This document shows positions 23,341 to 33,600 of a DNA stretch of 64,000 nucleotides, piece by piece. Positions within the stretch are counted from its first letter, which is position 1, and each line of letters opens with the position of its first letter. The DNA comes from Platycnemis pennipes (taxonomy: Eukaryota; Arthropoda; Insecta; Odonata; Platycnemididae): the NCBI GenBank assembly GCA_933228895.1, contig OW121855.1:40314698-40378697 (forward strand), in the 5' to 3' direction. The notes below the pieces were generated by a model that was given only the letters and a program-made list of their open reading frames with translations, had not been told where the DNA came from and ran no database searches. Made by a program: the position numbers and the translations under genes.

Positions 23341-25080
23341 GGGATTGGTTACAGCGGAGAAAAACTTTCACCTGGAGAAAGCATGAAAGTACGATGATAA
23401 GAGTCCCAGTAACCCAGTTAGATTATGGAGTATCGTTTCAAGTTTTGATGCCGTGCTGTGTCAAAAAAAAACACAAATACTTTCCAATGTGACCTTAGCA
23501 GTTAGACATCATTGAGCTTCTGGAGCATTTTTTTCCGATATTATACGTTCCATCTCCGAAATACGTTTATTGGGAGCAACATTAAAAGTGAAGGATCGTA
23601 GACTTTCCTAGTGGATTAACTGTATGTAGTCTTGTCCTGCTTTGCACCGAGGTAGGCTTTCCATGCACGACATTTAGAGGCGCAAGTTGCTCATCTAAGT
23701 CATGGAGAAATCTTTTTCCAAAAAAAAAAAAAGATCAGCAACGTGCACTTCGAAAATTTGGCCATGGAAATACTAATCCAGTACAAAGCTCGACAAAACT
23801 AGATCCAATATCAGAAGGGTTTTTCGGAAAATGGCGAGAGGGAAGATGATCAGGGTTGTCACTGGGATTAAGTACGGTAGAAAAGACTCCGGTGATCACA
23901 AAGCATAGGATAATTATAATACTTTACGCAATATGAAGGTATGAAGGTTAAAAAAATTAGTGCTGTTTCAAATAGATTATAGAAATAGATATAGATACTA
24001 TATGTTATATTGTTATGAAGGTTATAGATAACTTAAAGTTGGTGGTATAAGTTTCCATGGCTTGGTTGGATTATTTAGAGCGTATGTAGTAGCAGTAGAG
24101 ATACGTATGAAAAAGCGATGGTTTGGACAAGATTAGAACATATACTGATGAAGCGTACTAGTTACAGTAACGAACAACAAGTTATGATAGAGACACCAAT
24201 TGGGATAAGGTACAAAAGTGAATCACGTGTGTGATATGTTTATTGTTTACAAACATGACTAATTTTAATAAAATACTGGTGAATATTGTGATTATTTGTA
24301 ATAAAGAAAAAGAAATAGAATTCAGTGCCGATTTTCATGACGATTTCCTCCGTTTCCGTATCATTCTTTAGCGTCAAAATCCTACTACCCTCCTTCAATC
24401 CTTTCATGTCACTCACTCTGTTTTTGGCAAGATCCCTTACGTACTAATTTTCTGATCTTCAAATGTCTTCCCTTCCATCGCTTCAAGTCCAGACATATGT
24501 CACAAACATACTTTTCAAATGGAACTAATATCAACAATACTCCTCCCGTTCCTAACCTAATGATTAGTCTTAAAGGAACTAAAACAATATATCCGTAGGT
24601 TGACTATGAATTGCGAGTATTCTGGAACAGTCCCTAAAATTCAACCATTATGCCCTTAGCATCCATACATTAGTTTATCCATTAACAACGATAATACCAA
24701 GTGGAAGCGACGAGGAAATACCAATTTTACTCTCGTATCCTATTTTCTCTATTTTCTGTCCCTCTGCAATAACCTTCCTTTTCCAGCTTCAGTATCTTAG
24801 AAGAAGTCTACAGACACGTATCAGTGCTTTGTAAAGAACTGTATTTATTTCGTAGAGAGTAAATGACAACAGGTTGCTCCTAAATGGAGTATTCTGTCTC
24901 TATGTAAAATATTGCCTCCGATCTACCCTTTATATTCAAACAATATCATGCGAGATATACACTTCCTGTCCTTGTCGTTGCATGCAATTTCTAAACGGTT
25001 TGTATTCATTAGGAGTAGTATATTTAGAGGCTGGTTTCAGGACGTCAAACAGAGGCATACAATATATATTACCTATAATG
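23341..25080. other. non-coding stretch
   Basis: Mostly AT-rich. A 12-A run lies at about 23720. Nothing is recognised with confidence. Confidence 0.45.
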
Positions 25081-25084
25081 AAAT

Positions 25085-25600
25085 GTTCTCGGGATTCCCA
25101 GCGGGTTGGTATTCTGGAGTACAAACTTGAGATATTTTTTAGTGCTTCCATGCATTACTAAGCACATGTACCGTAATTCTATTGAAACTCTGTTCTAACC
25201 GTATCTAACTGGCCTCCTTTGCCATTCTGTCCCAGTATCCATTCGATCTGCCGATGAGTTTGGCGTCGTCAAAAGAGATGACGTGGTCATAGGTGAGGTT
25301 ATGCTCTGTAATGGCTGATTTTTCTGGGAAGCAGAGTCTGATACACCTCCTGCGTTCTTTTATCCTCGTCTCTATGGTGCCAATGGTTTAACCAATGCCA
25401 TGGTTTAGCCAGTGTACACTCTTCCGCATTCACATGCAATTCGATAAATACACGAAGTCTTGAGACCAAGGTTTTCTTTTACCCGTATAAGTTGACTCCG
25501 TTATTCCTCCGGTGGTCTATAAATTGTCTCTAGCTTGTGTTTTCCAAGGATTCTTGAAATCTATAAGGTTACATAAGGCGGCCCAAATATGACCCTTGGC
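25085..25600 (-). mobile_element. Penelope-like element fragment, GIY-YIG endonuclease
   Basis: The minus strand encodes the C-terminal GIY-YIG endonuclease region of a Penelope-like retroelement, in pieces. In order from about 25590: an ISRILGKHKLETIYRPPEE segment (linker before the nuclease), ENLGLKTSCIYRIACECG with RVYTG (the GIY-YIG core with its CxC pair, about 25410-25475), then after a small frame change TIGTIETRIKERRRCIRLC, FPEKSAITEHN, and GYWDRMAKEA near 25205-25235. An IRLEQSFNR segment and an AWKH remnant follow to about 25150. Several stops (for example in RPPEE-stop-RSQ) and a frameshift at the partly duplicated CCAATGGTTTA/CCATGGTTTA stretch (25380-25410) show it is dead. The reverse transcriptase that precedes this domain in complete elements is absent. 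A trailing string at 25085-25130 matches the inverted tail at 25650-25690. Confidence 0.8.
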
Positions 25601-25700
25601 ATCAACACCCTGAAGAAAATGGCAGACTCAGCCTTCGAAACGTCGGTATTCGGAATACCAATCCGGTGTGGATCCCGAGAGAATTTCTCCATGATCATTC
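25600..25700 (+). repeat. Penelope-type tail with hammerhead-like core, inverted
   Basis: On the + strand, CTGAAGA (25610-25616) is followed by a possible GGC/GCC stem and then CGAAAC (25636-25641) and GTCGG. These match the conserved CUGANGA and GAAA strings of a hammerhead ribozyme. Hammerhead motifs are known in the terminal repeats of Penelope-like elements. The following GAATACCAATCCGGTGTGGA (25651-25670) and CCCGAGAGAATTTCTCC resemble GAATACCAACCCGCTGGGAA and CCCGAGAACATTTC, which follow the minus-strand fragment at 25085-25130. So two related elements appear to meet here in opposite orientations. I have not verified that a complete ribozyme fold is possible. Confidence 0.5.
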
Positions 25701-28685
25701 ACCGGGATAATATCAAATCTTTCTTCCACATTGCCTATTTGCCCGGTAACCTATATCTCATATATTATTCAGCGTTATTTTTCCTGGCGAACAAATGTTA
25801 TCGGAAGCCTATATTACTATGTCGCTCTAAAATACATAAATAATAGATCCGATAAAATAAATGTTAATAGTTGCATTTATATGATATACCCTTCCAGAGA
25901 GCCCTTGTAGTTCAAAAAGTTTTTTACCATATTTCTCTCTCTATGGCTTCTGCAGGAAGTTTAATCCACACTTTAAACTAAAATTGGATTTTATTTAGAA
26001 GCCTGGTTCTTCTAGCAATTAAATCATTCAGCCGAACCTAGTTGAAAACATTATTTTGCGTTGCCTCTATTTCATAAATACACTTTAAGAGCCTGTATTA
26101 GTTTTATTTGCTTTCGAAGTGACGCATTGCGACTTCATCTGGAGTTATGCCGTTCTTTTTACCTTATCTCCCTCGCAATGCTCCTGGAAGGCAGTCTATT
26201 GCCATTATGGAGAAAGGTAGTAAGGAAGCGCTTAGAAAAAAATAGTTGGATACGCAAGGAGAGGACAAATGGACAAAAACGAGGTTTGAGAGGGTTTTTG
26301 ACTCTTTATAAAGAATTAACTCACACGTGTTTAAAGTCTGAAGGTGTTTTATACTATAAACCCTCCTATCCTATATTAATTCATTCCCCTATTTTTTATA
26401 TTCTTTCGGTACCGTGATGTTTTAAACTATTTGGAGTTCTAAATAATCTGCAAGGCATTGTATTAACTTTTGCATGCTTTGGATCCGTTTTATTGACTGA
26501 CCTTTTAAACTTTTTGTGAGATGCTTAATGGCCTAGCTCAATCCAGCCATGTAACGGGATTTTCCCAAATGCCATTTTGCTTCAAAAATGCTCTGCTCCA
26601 CTATGATGATAATCCCGTAGCCATGGCAGCATTAATCTTCTCCGTTGAAACCAATTTAACCTAGATGTAGAATGCCTTTGCATCCACCAAAATACAGATT
26701 GAGGTCGCAAAACAAATGGTATAGAGACGTGTTCCTGTTTGTTATTTCCTGTACAAGGGGCCAAAGTATTCTGAGAGGTAACTTTTATACATAAAATATA
26801 GACCCTGATTCCGTTATATAATTTTTTTTTACAAATGATCTCTCATTAAGAGGGCTTAGTTCTTAGACGTAAAATTCATGTTATAATAAACTTAAAACTC
26901 TTGATGTTTGTTGGGTGAAATGCTTTAGCAGATTTTCACAGCGGCACGATTTAAAACTTCCGTGTGATAACACATTTCATCAAAACTATTTTACGTACGA
27001 CACTCTTCAACTCTTGTAGTATTAGTAGAATTGAAACCATATTGCGGAAAATCCTTCCTTTCTCCCAAAATACGGCAAAGATGAAAAAATAAATCGCTTA
27101 AGTATATTTTACTTGCATAATTATGCTAAAATCTGTTAATAACTGTAGTTAAACTTTAGATTTTGTCTCGTATGTTGTCTCAATTTTGTTTTAATTTTTA
27201 TTGCTGTTTTCTTAACTCTTTCCAGCTAATATGCATTGAATGAAGGGTATTATAAAAATAGGAGAAAGTTGGTTGGACTCGTAAATCGCTTACTACTGAT
27301 AGGGAATGTTACAGCTGTATTGAAAACAATTTTTTTCCAGAATTTCCAGAGATTTAAGCATACTTTTGACTTAATGAGGCAGCCTTAATTTTAAAAAGTA
27401 TACTGATGAACGCAGCTATCACACTACTAAAATCCTCATGAAAATGTTGCGCGGCAATGAAAATAAATCTAGAGGCAAGCACTTCTTTCTTTTAATTATA
27501 CCTTTTAAACAAGGTCCTCGTAAAATTTACGACGCAGTAGGGCTGATAAAAACAACACAATAAAAAAAAACATCTGCACCTGCTCAAAAGAGGAATTCAA
27601 GAGGGTTCGGTGATGAAAAAGAGTTTTACCTACGAGAAGCTAGCTAAAACCTAATTAAAATGTTTAGATACTTTCACTATCTTTTGTGTTAAGCACAAAA
27701 ATCCGTTCCAAGATGTGGGTAAACAAAAAAATAAAAGGACTATCAGACAAATTATATTCAAATGAATTAAGCTTGTATTGGATTGATCAGATGGGTTCAG
27801 CACTGGGAATGAGGCAGTATAGTTCTTTAATCCACACTGACTTGCCAAAAATGAATTTGAAGCTAATTTGGTTCAATGTTATATTTTTGGGTGGCTGGGA
27901 TCAAACCAATATGAGATGACTTTTTGGCCATTGACGATAGGTACTAAACGGTAAATGAAGATTTTCTTTTTAATATTTGTGATCGTGTTGAAAAACTGGA
28001 CACGTTAATACAGAATAATAGGCACTGATTACCGGGGTTTTATGCGGAATTATATCACTAAGAAAACCTACTTTAAATCAGTTATAGCCTCAAAAAGTAA
28101 TGCTTTTTAATAAGGTGTCTTCATCATTGAAAAACGAAATGTTAAAAAATGAAAATTTAAAATAACAATATCACTTGATGGAGCAAATGTCTTGCAAAGC
28201 ACAGAAGGCAGAAACGTTATTTGGGGTAAAGTGTGAATAAAACTGTTATCAATTCAAGTAAATAAAAATCAATTGAATTGCTTGCCACATGCGAACCATG
28301 GGTAATTTCATTCATAATATATCTTGTGCTCAAGAAAGTGAACGATGTCTTCATGTTAATTGTACGACATAATTGGATGTTTATATTAGGACTCTTTTTT
28401 CAACCGAAGAAACGTTTCATGCTTAGAATGAAAGTACTTTCTTTCGGAATCAACATCGATCGGTTGTTTCCCTGAATGGAACAGAAATTATACAGAAAAC
28501 GTAGGCGTAAAAACAACAGTAAATTAGTCACGTAGTATGAATACGAATCGTACAGAAGGCTAAAACCAATCCTGTGCCCCACGCTCGGAGGTAATTTAAT
28601 AACAAGAAATTATGACAATATTATTAACACCTGAATGTATCTCAGTCTGCAAATTGAATTTGGTTAATTGCCGTTTCACAGGACC
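25701..28685. other. AT-rich non-coding stretch
   Basis: About 3 kb with no recognisable gene, transposon or RNA. Open frames of up to 118 codons (for example 26061-26417, +) have no recognisable features. Confidence 0.5.
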
Positions 28686-28689
28686 AAAG

Positions 28690-28930
28690 GAGATAGAGTC
28701 CTCATTCGCGGAAATATGAGGCGCTGAAAGAGACGCGGAGAGAGCGACATTGAGGTCTGCAATGGGAAGAGCAAGAGATAGAAGGGAAGAGAGGGAGGAT
28801 TGCTAGATCAATATCGCACGCATGTTTCTCACTCCGACTGCACCACGTTTTGCGCCCTTTCATTGCCCCGAAAGCGTGAGAGAGACAGGACGATTTAAGC
28901 TGAGATCCATGTTGGATAAGGTCTGGATTT
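28690..28930. other. short purine-rich island
   Basis: The + strand is G/A-rich with GAGAGAG-type runs and higher GC than its surroundings. No coding signal. Confidence 0.35.
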
Positions 28931-30110
28931 AATCCGTTCGAATCAAAGAAGAAAAGAATTCTATGGAGACGTCCGGGTCTTTTGACTGTGAATATGGTGA
29001 AAAAATAATAAGTTTTGGTTCTCTACTAGATTAGGCAAGAAAGGAATTGATTTAACCAGCTATTTATTTTCCCATTTCAAATATAGAAATGACGGCAGCG
29101 TCGAGCAAACCCATCATGAAAACCCAAATCCATAAATATCGCCCAACATTAAATAAAACAATGAAAAATATGACCCCATGCATGGAAGAAAAAGTATTGA
29201 ACCTCATATAAGGTAGTAGATGTTACTTAATACTTATTTATGAGCGCTATTGATATGACTCGAATACCCATCCGTGCCTTCGTTGATAAAACCGTTCTAA
29301 GCTGAGAAAGAAACAATAATAACCTTTTGATCATTCGCAATTTTTCATGCATATCCTTTTCTTTGATTCTCTAAAACTAAACCAGTCATTAGTATAAACT
29401 GAAAAAAATAGGCTGGAATCCAGGTTTTGAGGTTTGATGGTCTGAAAAGATAAGTCATAAAGAGCGATCCGCCTCTACCTTTGTTACCAATTTCAAAATC
29501 ATTTGCTAAAATTCTATATCATAGAAACTAGACTCAGATTTCAATGGAGACTGTCCTGAAGAGATCTGACTTACTTTGGTTTTAACTTATTGTTCATTTG
29601 GCAATATGCTATCTCAATGCGTCAAATGGATCCAAAAAATACTTATTAACCTTTCTAATGCACGGTATGCATTCAGTTCAAAGGATCCATAACACTCAGA
29701 TAGTTTTTTAGTGTATTGTATTCACAAATTCACTCGTAAGTAGTTCATCGCCGAGAGTCCTTTCTCAAAATATTGCATAACTAAAAATCAAACAATCACA
29801 AGAATATTCGGCAAAGCGACAAATGGCCGTAGAAAATGACAACTAAGTTGAAATCCTAGTAACTATAACTTTTAATTGCCAAATAATCATTATTAATCAT
29901 ACATCGTTCACCATGATTACCTTATCATTTTAGCAAAGGTATCATGCAAATTTTTTCCACGAATGCATCGTGCTCCATACCAAGAATTAGGAATCGTGGG
30001 CAGAATATGAAAGGTACGATAGTTTGGAGACTGATAGATCAAGGTGGCTTAGGACATAGGCGTGATTAAAAAAAAGGATCACATGAGTTAGGTAGGGCAC
30101 GGAGTTACGG
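28931..30110. other. AT-rich non-coding stretch
   Basis: No recognisable gene or repeat. Confidence 0.5.
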
Positions 30111-30111
30111 T

Positions 30112-30175
30112 CAGATGAATCTCGGCTCCTGCTAGAGCAGGTTAATGTCAGAAACGTTAGACTGCTTTTAACTAA
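30112..30175 (+). repeat. retroelement tail-like motif (degenerate hammerhead-like)
   Basis: CTCGGCTCCTGCTAGAGCAG (30121-30140) followed by GAAACGTTAG (30151-30160) resembles the CUGAUGA...GAAACGUUAG arrangement seen at the ends of Penelope-type elements. The first core string is broken here (CTGCTAGA). It lies about 470 bp upstream of the CR1-like fragment but need not belong to it. Confidence 0.3.
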
Positions 30176-30630
30176 AATTCATACGACGTCAAACCAACTG
30201 AGAACTGACCTTCATCCAGAGGTGATCTCCACGCAGCACTCAAACAGGGGCCGGAATCCGGCGGAAAAAATGCTATCACTCCCCGAATTAAAGGCCACTG
30301 TCCATAGGAAAGGAAGCAAGGACTGTAGACACCACAAAAATACGACGTCCTGTAAAATTAAATATAAAGATAATGTAGACAAAATATGTATCTCGAAGAT
30401 CCATTCTATCGCAAACTATGGCGATGGTCGTTTTATAAGAGTGAAACAATGGAATTGACATGGAAGCTTCTACGTTAAAATCTATTCTTACTTTACATTA
30501 GTTTCATAACGAAGCAATAAAGGGTAGTATATTAAAGAAGAGTTTTTTAAAATTGTTTATGTGTAAAATACTTGTTCATATAGTAATTTGAATAAAAATG
30601 AGACGATAATTCACTAGCAATAATTCTTAA

Positions 30631-31071
30631 CATGTGAAAGTACTTGGGAAATTTGACGAGAAGACTAAAGAGCGATGTGACTTTTCACTAGTTAGGCCCC
30701 ACCATGGATATAAAGCCTTTATATGGGATCCGAATAAATTAGGTTTGATCTTAGAAATAGACAGTTTGCAGCGTAAAGCAGCTAGGATCGTTAAAAGGTT
30801 TTAAGATAGGTTTAGAAGTGTATCAGATTTAATGGAAGAATTAGGCTGGGAATATTTACCAGATTGTAGGTTAAAGTTCAGATTAGATCTCCTACAGAAA
30901 TATAATGCGGATAGCTTTGCTGAAGATGTTACACATATATTAGAAACCCTTCCCCTTGTTGTTAGATTTTACCAGATAAATACGATTAGAGAGATAGACT
31001 GTCGAAACATTATATTCAATGTTTTCTCATTAAGAGAGTTTAAGAGATTTACTTCGTTGTTCTGGTGATTC
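30631..31071 (+). mobile_element. CR1/L2-like retrotransposon, C-terminal fragment
   Basis: A single reading frame with one stop (TAA at 30802-30804) encodes the region just after the reverse-transcriptase domain of CR1/L2/Jockey-type elements. Visible pieces are LGKFDEKTKERCDFSLVRP (from 30643), YKAFIWDPNKL, a LQRKAARIVKRF segment, then SVSDLMEELGWEYLPDCRLK and RLDLLQKYNADSFAED. The equivalent family pattern is LVRP..EYA..VWDPH, IQRKAARFV, ELGW..L..RR...RL.LLYKI. The frame runs on to a stop at 31069-31071. The catalytic part of the reverse transcriptase is not present nearby. The fragment is old but kept its phase, so indels have been few. Confidence 0.75.
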
Positions 31072-31615
31072 ATGTTTCCAAATTACTTCCAAAAGCATTG
31101 CACCTACAGAATTAATTTGGGCTTATTTACCGGTAAAAACAGTGTTTCTTTAATTCCAAATCATAAGTCATTTTTAAATCATTATTTGAATCAAAATTGA
31201 ATGTTGATAATAATACATTAGTGATTTTATTCCAATTGCATTATTGTAAAGAGTGGCAGTACTACAACGAGAGGAAACAAGTCATCTTCGATAACTGGTT
31301 TCGAAATAGACAAAACCTTATCTGCGTTGAAGAATGCCTTGACAGAGCTTCCAAGTTTCCGCCTCATAACCTCCACCTCAAACTCAGCATATCCCGAAAG
31401 GAAAAAATAATAATACTTTTGTGACGAATGGCATAAAAAATAAACCCAAGTGAAAATGCGTGCGTCAGATTATAGACACGGCAAATTTCCAACGACAAAT
31501 TTTAATGAAAACCTCGCAACGCCATGTGGGAAATTTTCAGGCTCCCAACGAAAAAAAAACATTCCAAATTCCATTCCTTTTTATGAGCTCCAAAGTTGTG
31601 CATAATAGCGGTGAG
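31072..31615. other. non-coding, nothing recognised
   Basis: AT-rich stretch with no clear feature. The 3' end of the CR1-like element may extend a short way into it. Confidence 0.45.
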
Positions 31616-31619
31616 ATTA

Positions 31620-31935
31620 AAATTTCGACAGGGAAAGAGAGAGGGGAGAGGAAAAGGGTGAAATCGGCTAAAATGCTAGAACCAAGTTTTCGCTCGTGCA
31701 GATTCGCTCCTTTTTCACCTGAGACATATAAAAATAAATATCCACGCTATTCTATATTCACGAAGCAACCGGCGGGGTGCAGATGGAGAGGAAGGCAAGC
31801 GGGATACAGTGGTGTTGGAGGCAGGAGAGGAAAAAGGTTGATGGAGAAAAAGGGTAAGGGTTGGCAGAATGGCGGCGGAGATTCCTCCTGTTCCAAGGGT
31901 AAAAAAATTGCGGAAGGAGGGAAGAAAAAAAAATG
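31620..31935. other. purine-rich island
   Basis: The + strand is G/A-rich (GGAGAGG and GGAAGG strings) and ends in an A-rich run at about 31921-31933. ATGGCGG lies at 31869-31875. The 158-codon open frame across it is low-complexity and unassigned. Confidence 0.4.
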
Positions 31936-32450
31936 AAAATATTTTGACCCAGAAAGCCCTCAAAAACACACTCCATCTTCATTTCTACATCCGTATAAAT
32001 CTACCTTTCCTCCTGTGCACTTCCTCTTATATTTCATTCTTCGAACATGGTAGGTACCAAATGGGAACTTTTGAGGAAAGTTCGTGCGCGTTTTGAAGCT
32101 CAAACGAGGAGTTTGTAAAATTAATTGCAAAAAAGCAGAAATTACTACTTCCCATCCCGATTGCGTAACAGTTCTTGAGCTAGGCCGGGAAATGAACGAG
32201 CCGCTTCATCGCACTTCATAGCTCAAATATATAAGTAGATAATTCATGAAAACTGAGTCTCAATATTTACTCAGGGGAAAGTATGCAGTAAATTAAGATG
32301 TGATTTCTGACTTGAAATAGTCTGTCTTTAATATAAATGTTTATCAACAGCTGTATTGTGCAGGATTTGAGAGGGATACACTAAGAGAAATACATCAATT
32401 CTATCCCTATTTCCAGACCTTTAATGGAAACTATCTTAATTTTATTTCCT
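31936..32450. other. non-coding, nothing recognised
   Basis: AT-rich stretch. No gene or repeat seen. Confidence 0.45.
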
Positions 32451-32479
32451 CTTGATGCTTTAAACTGCTTTGTTTCGCC

Positions 32480-32740
32480 ACCCCTTCCTCGCTCCTTTCG
32501 GATCGAGTCTTTGTCAGTCAAAAGGTCAGATGTCTTCCTTCAGAGCACTTTTTGCCCACTATATAAGCAGCTGCATTTCCATTAAGAGCACTCTCACAGA
32601 CTAGGACTCTCGGAGGTCTAACATAAGACTAAGTGACCTACTCGCACCCACGCTGGAGGATTCACTGAGGGCTCTGGACGAGTGTTCAAGACCATTTTTC
32701 TCCGGCCGACATTCGTTCCGCATACCGCCCATGTAAGAGC
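32480..32740 (+). promoter_or_regulatory. candidate TATA-type core promoter
   Basis: TATATAAG lies at 32560-32567 in moderately GC-rich sequence, immediately followed by the E-box CAGCTG (32568-32573). A start site about 30 bp downstream would fall near 32590-32596 (CTCACAGA), but a clean arthropod TCAGT initiator is not seen. The first downstream ATG, near 32731, is followed at once by TAA, and GTAAGAG there could act as a splice donor for a leader exon. No coding exon is visible nearby. An AACCGGTT-rich repeat begins about 210 bp downstream. This is inference from motifs only. Confidence 0.25.
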
Positions 32741-32835
32741 CTTGCGTAGGACTGTGCGGTGCAGGAAATACTGAACCGGTTATCGGTTCTGAAAAAAAAA
32801 CAATTTGCGATGGTGGTGCACCGGTTCAATAGATC

Positions 32836-32940
32836 GAACCGGTGTTTTCTACTGAACCGGTTTTTTCTCCTCAACCGGAGTTTTTTCTTGAACCAGCGTT
32901 TTATACTAAAACGGTGATTCCTACTGAACCATTTTTTTAT
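32836..32940. repeat. 18-bp minisatellite with AACCGGTT cores
   Basis: Five 18-bp units start at 32836, 32854, 32872, 32890 and 32908, and a partial sixth starts at 32926. The consensus is close to GAACCGGTGTTTTCTACT, with units diverging by a few bases each. Full AACCGGTT lies at 32774-32781 (just upstream) and 32855-32862, with near matches at 32819-32826 (CACCGGTT), 32837-32844 and 32873-32880. AACCGGTT is the known binding consensus of the Grainyhead/CP2 transcription-factor family. Whether this array is bound is inference. Confidence 0.8.
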
Positions 32941-33119
32941 GAGCAGATATTACTACAGAAATTTCTCATTTACGTGCTTCCAGAGAGTTGATATGTGAAT
33001 AGAGGCTTATTGCTTTCCTCTGTGGCTCATAGTTATCTGCCTTTCTTAGTGTTGACATTCCCTTTATCCTTCATCTTGGCAACGATTATGGGGCAAGTCT
33101 TACTATGACGCCTTTTTTT

Positions 33120-33600
33120 GAAACATTGTTAAAAATTGGCAGCCCGCAAACCACCCGAAAATTTCCGAAGCAAATATATATAATGACCATAACCTGGTGA
33201 TCATGGACAGCTGCCAGCGATACAAAATGGTGAAGTGATTTACTGAGGAATCAAGATGGAACGCAAAGACACTGCTGGAGGGGAAAGAAGTAAGAGAAAG
33301 GTTCACCTCAGCCATCGATGCAAAACTAGAAGGGAAAGACAACCGTTACGGGAAGATGGAATGAAATAAAGAAGATCATTACAGAGGTAGCAGATGAGCA
33401 ACTTGTGAGTAGAGAGATAGAAACAAAACAGTCACGGATAACGACCCAAATAAGAGACCTCGTAGTGGAAAGAAGAACATAAAAGAATCCAAGAAATGAA
33501 ACTAAGTTGCGCAAGTTACAAGAACGAAACGGGAAAATGAGAGATTTGGTACTGAGAGGCAATTGAATTTTACTAGGATGAGACAATTGTTTCTTGTAAA
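33120..33600 (+). mobile_element. RTE-like endonuclease/linker relic
   Basis: From about 33180 the + strand reads NDHNLVIMD, matching the terminal SDHNLV motif of the APE-type endonuclease of RTE-like elements. It is followed by a basic, charged linker in drifting frames: ESRWNAKTLLEGKEVRERF, then SAIDAKLEGKD, then SREIETKQSRITTQIRDLV, then RNETKLRKLQERNGKMRD. This order (end of endonuclease, then the WN/WD segment, then basic linker) is the normal arrangement before the reverse transcriptase. Multiple stops and frameshifts make it a relic. The reverse transcriptase is not recognisable downstream. It may derive from the same broad family as the other RTE copies, but their endonuclease is missing, so this cannot be tested here. 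Confidence 0.6.

Noticed and set aside
23440..23910. Possible Jockey-type reverse-transcriptase relic
   Set aside because: A few residues looked like a post-catalytic RT segment, but no ordered set of motifs could be read.
31460..31936. 158-codon open frame on the + strand
   Set aside because: The second half is purine-tract sequence giving Gly/Arg/Lys repeats. No domain or splice context.
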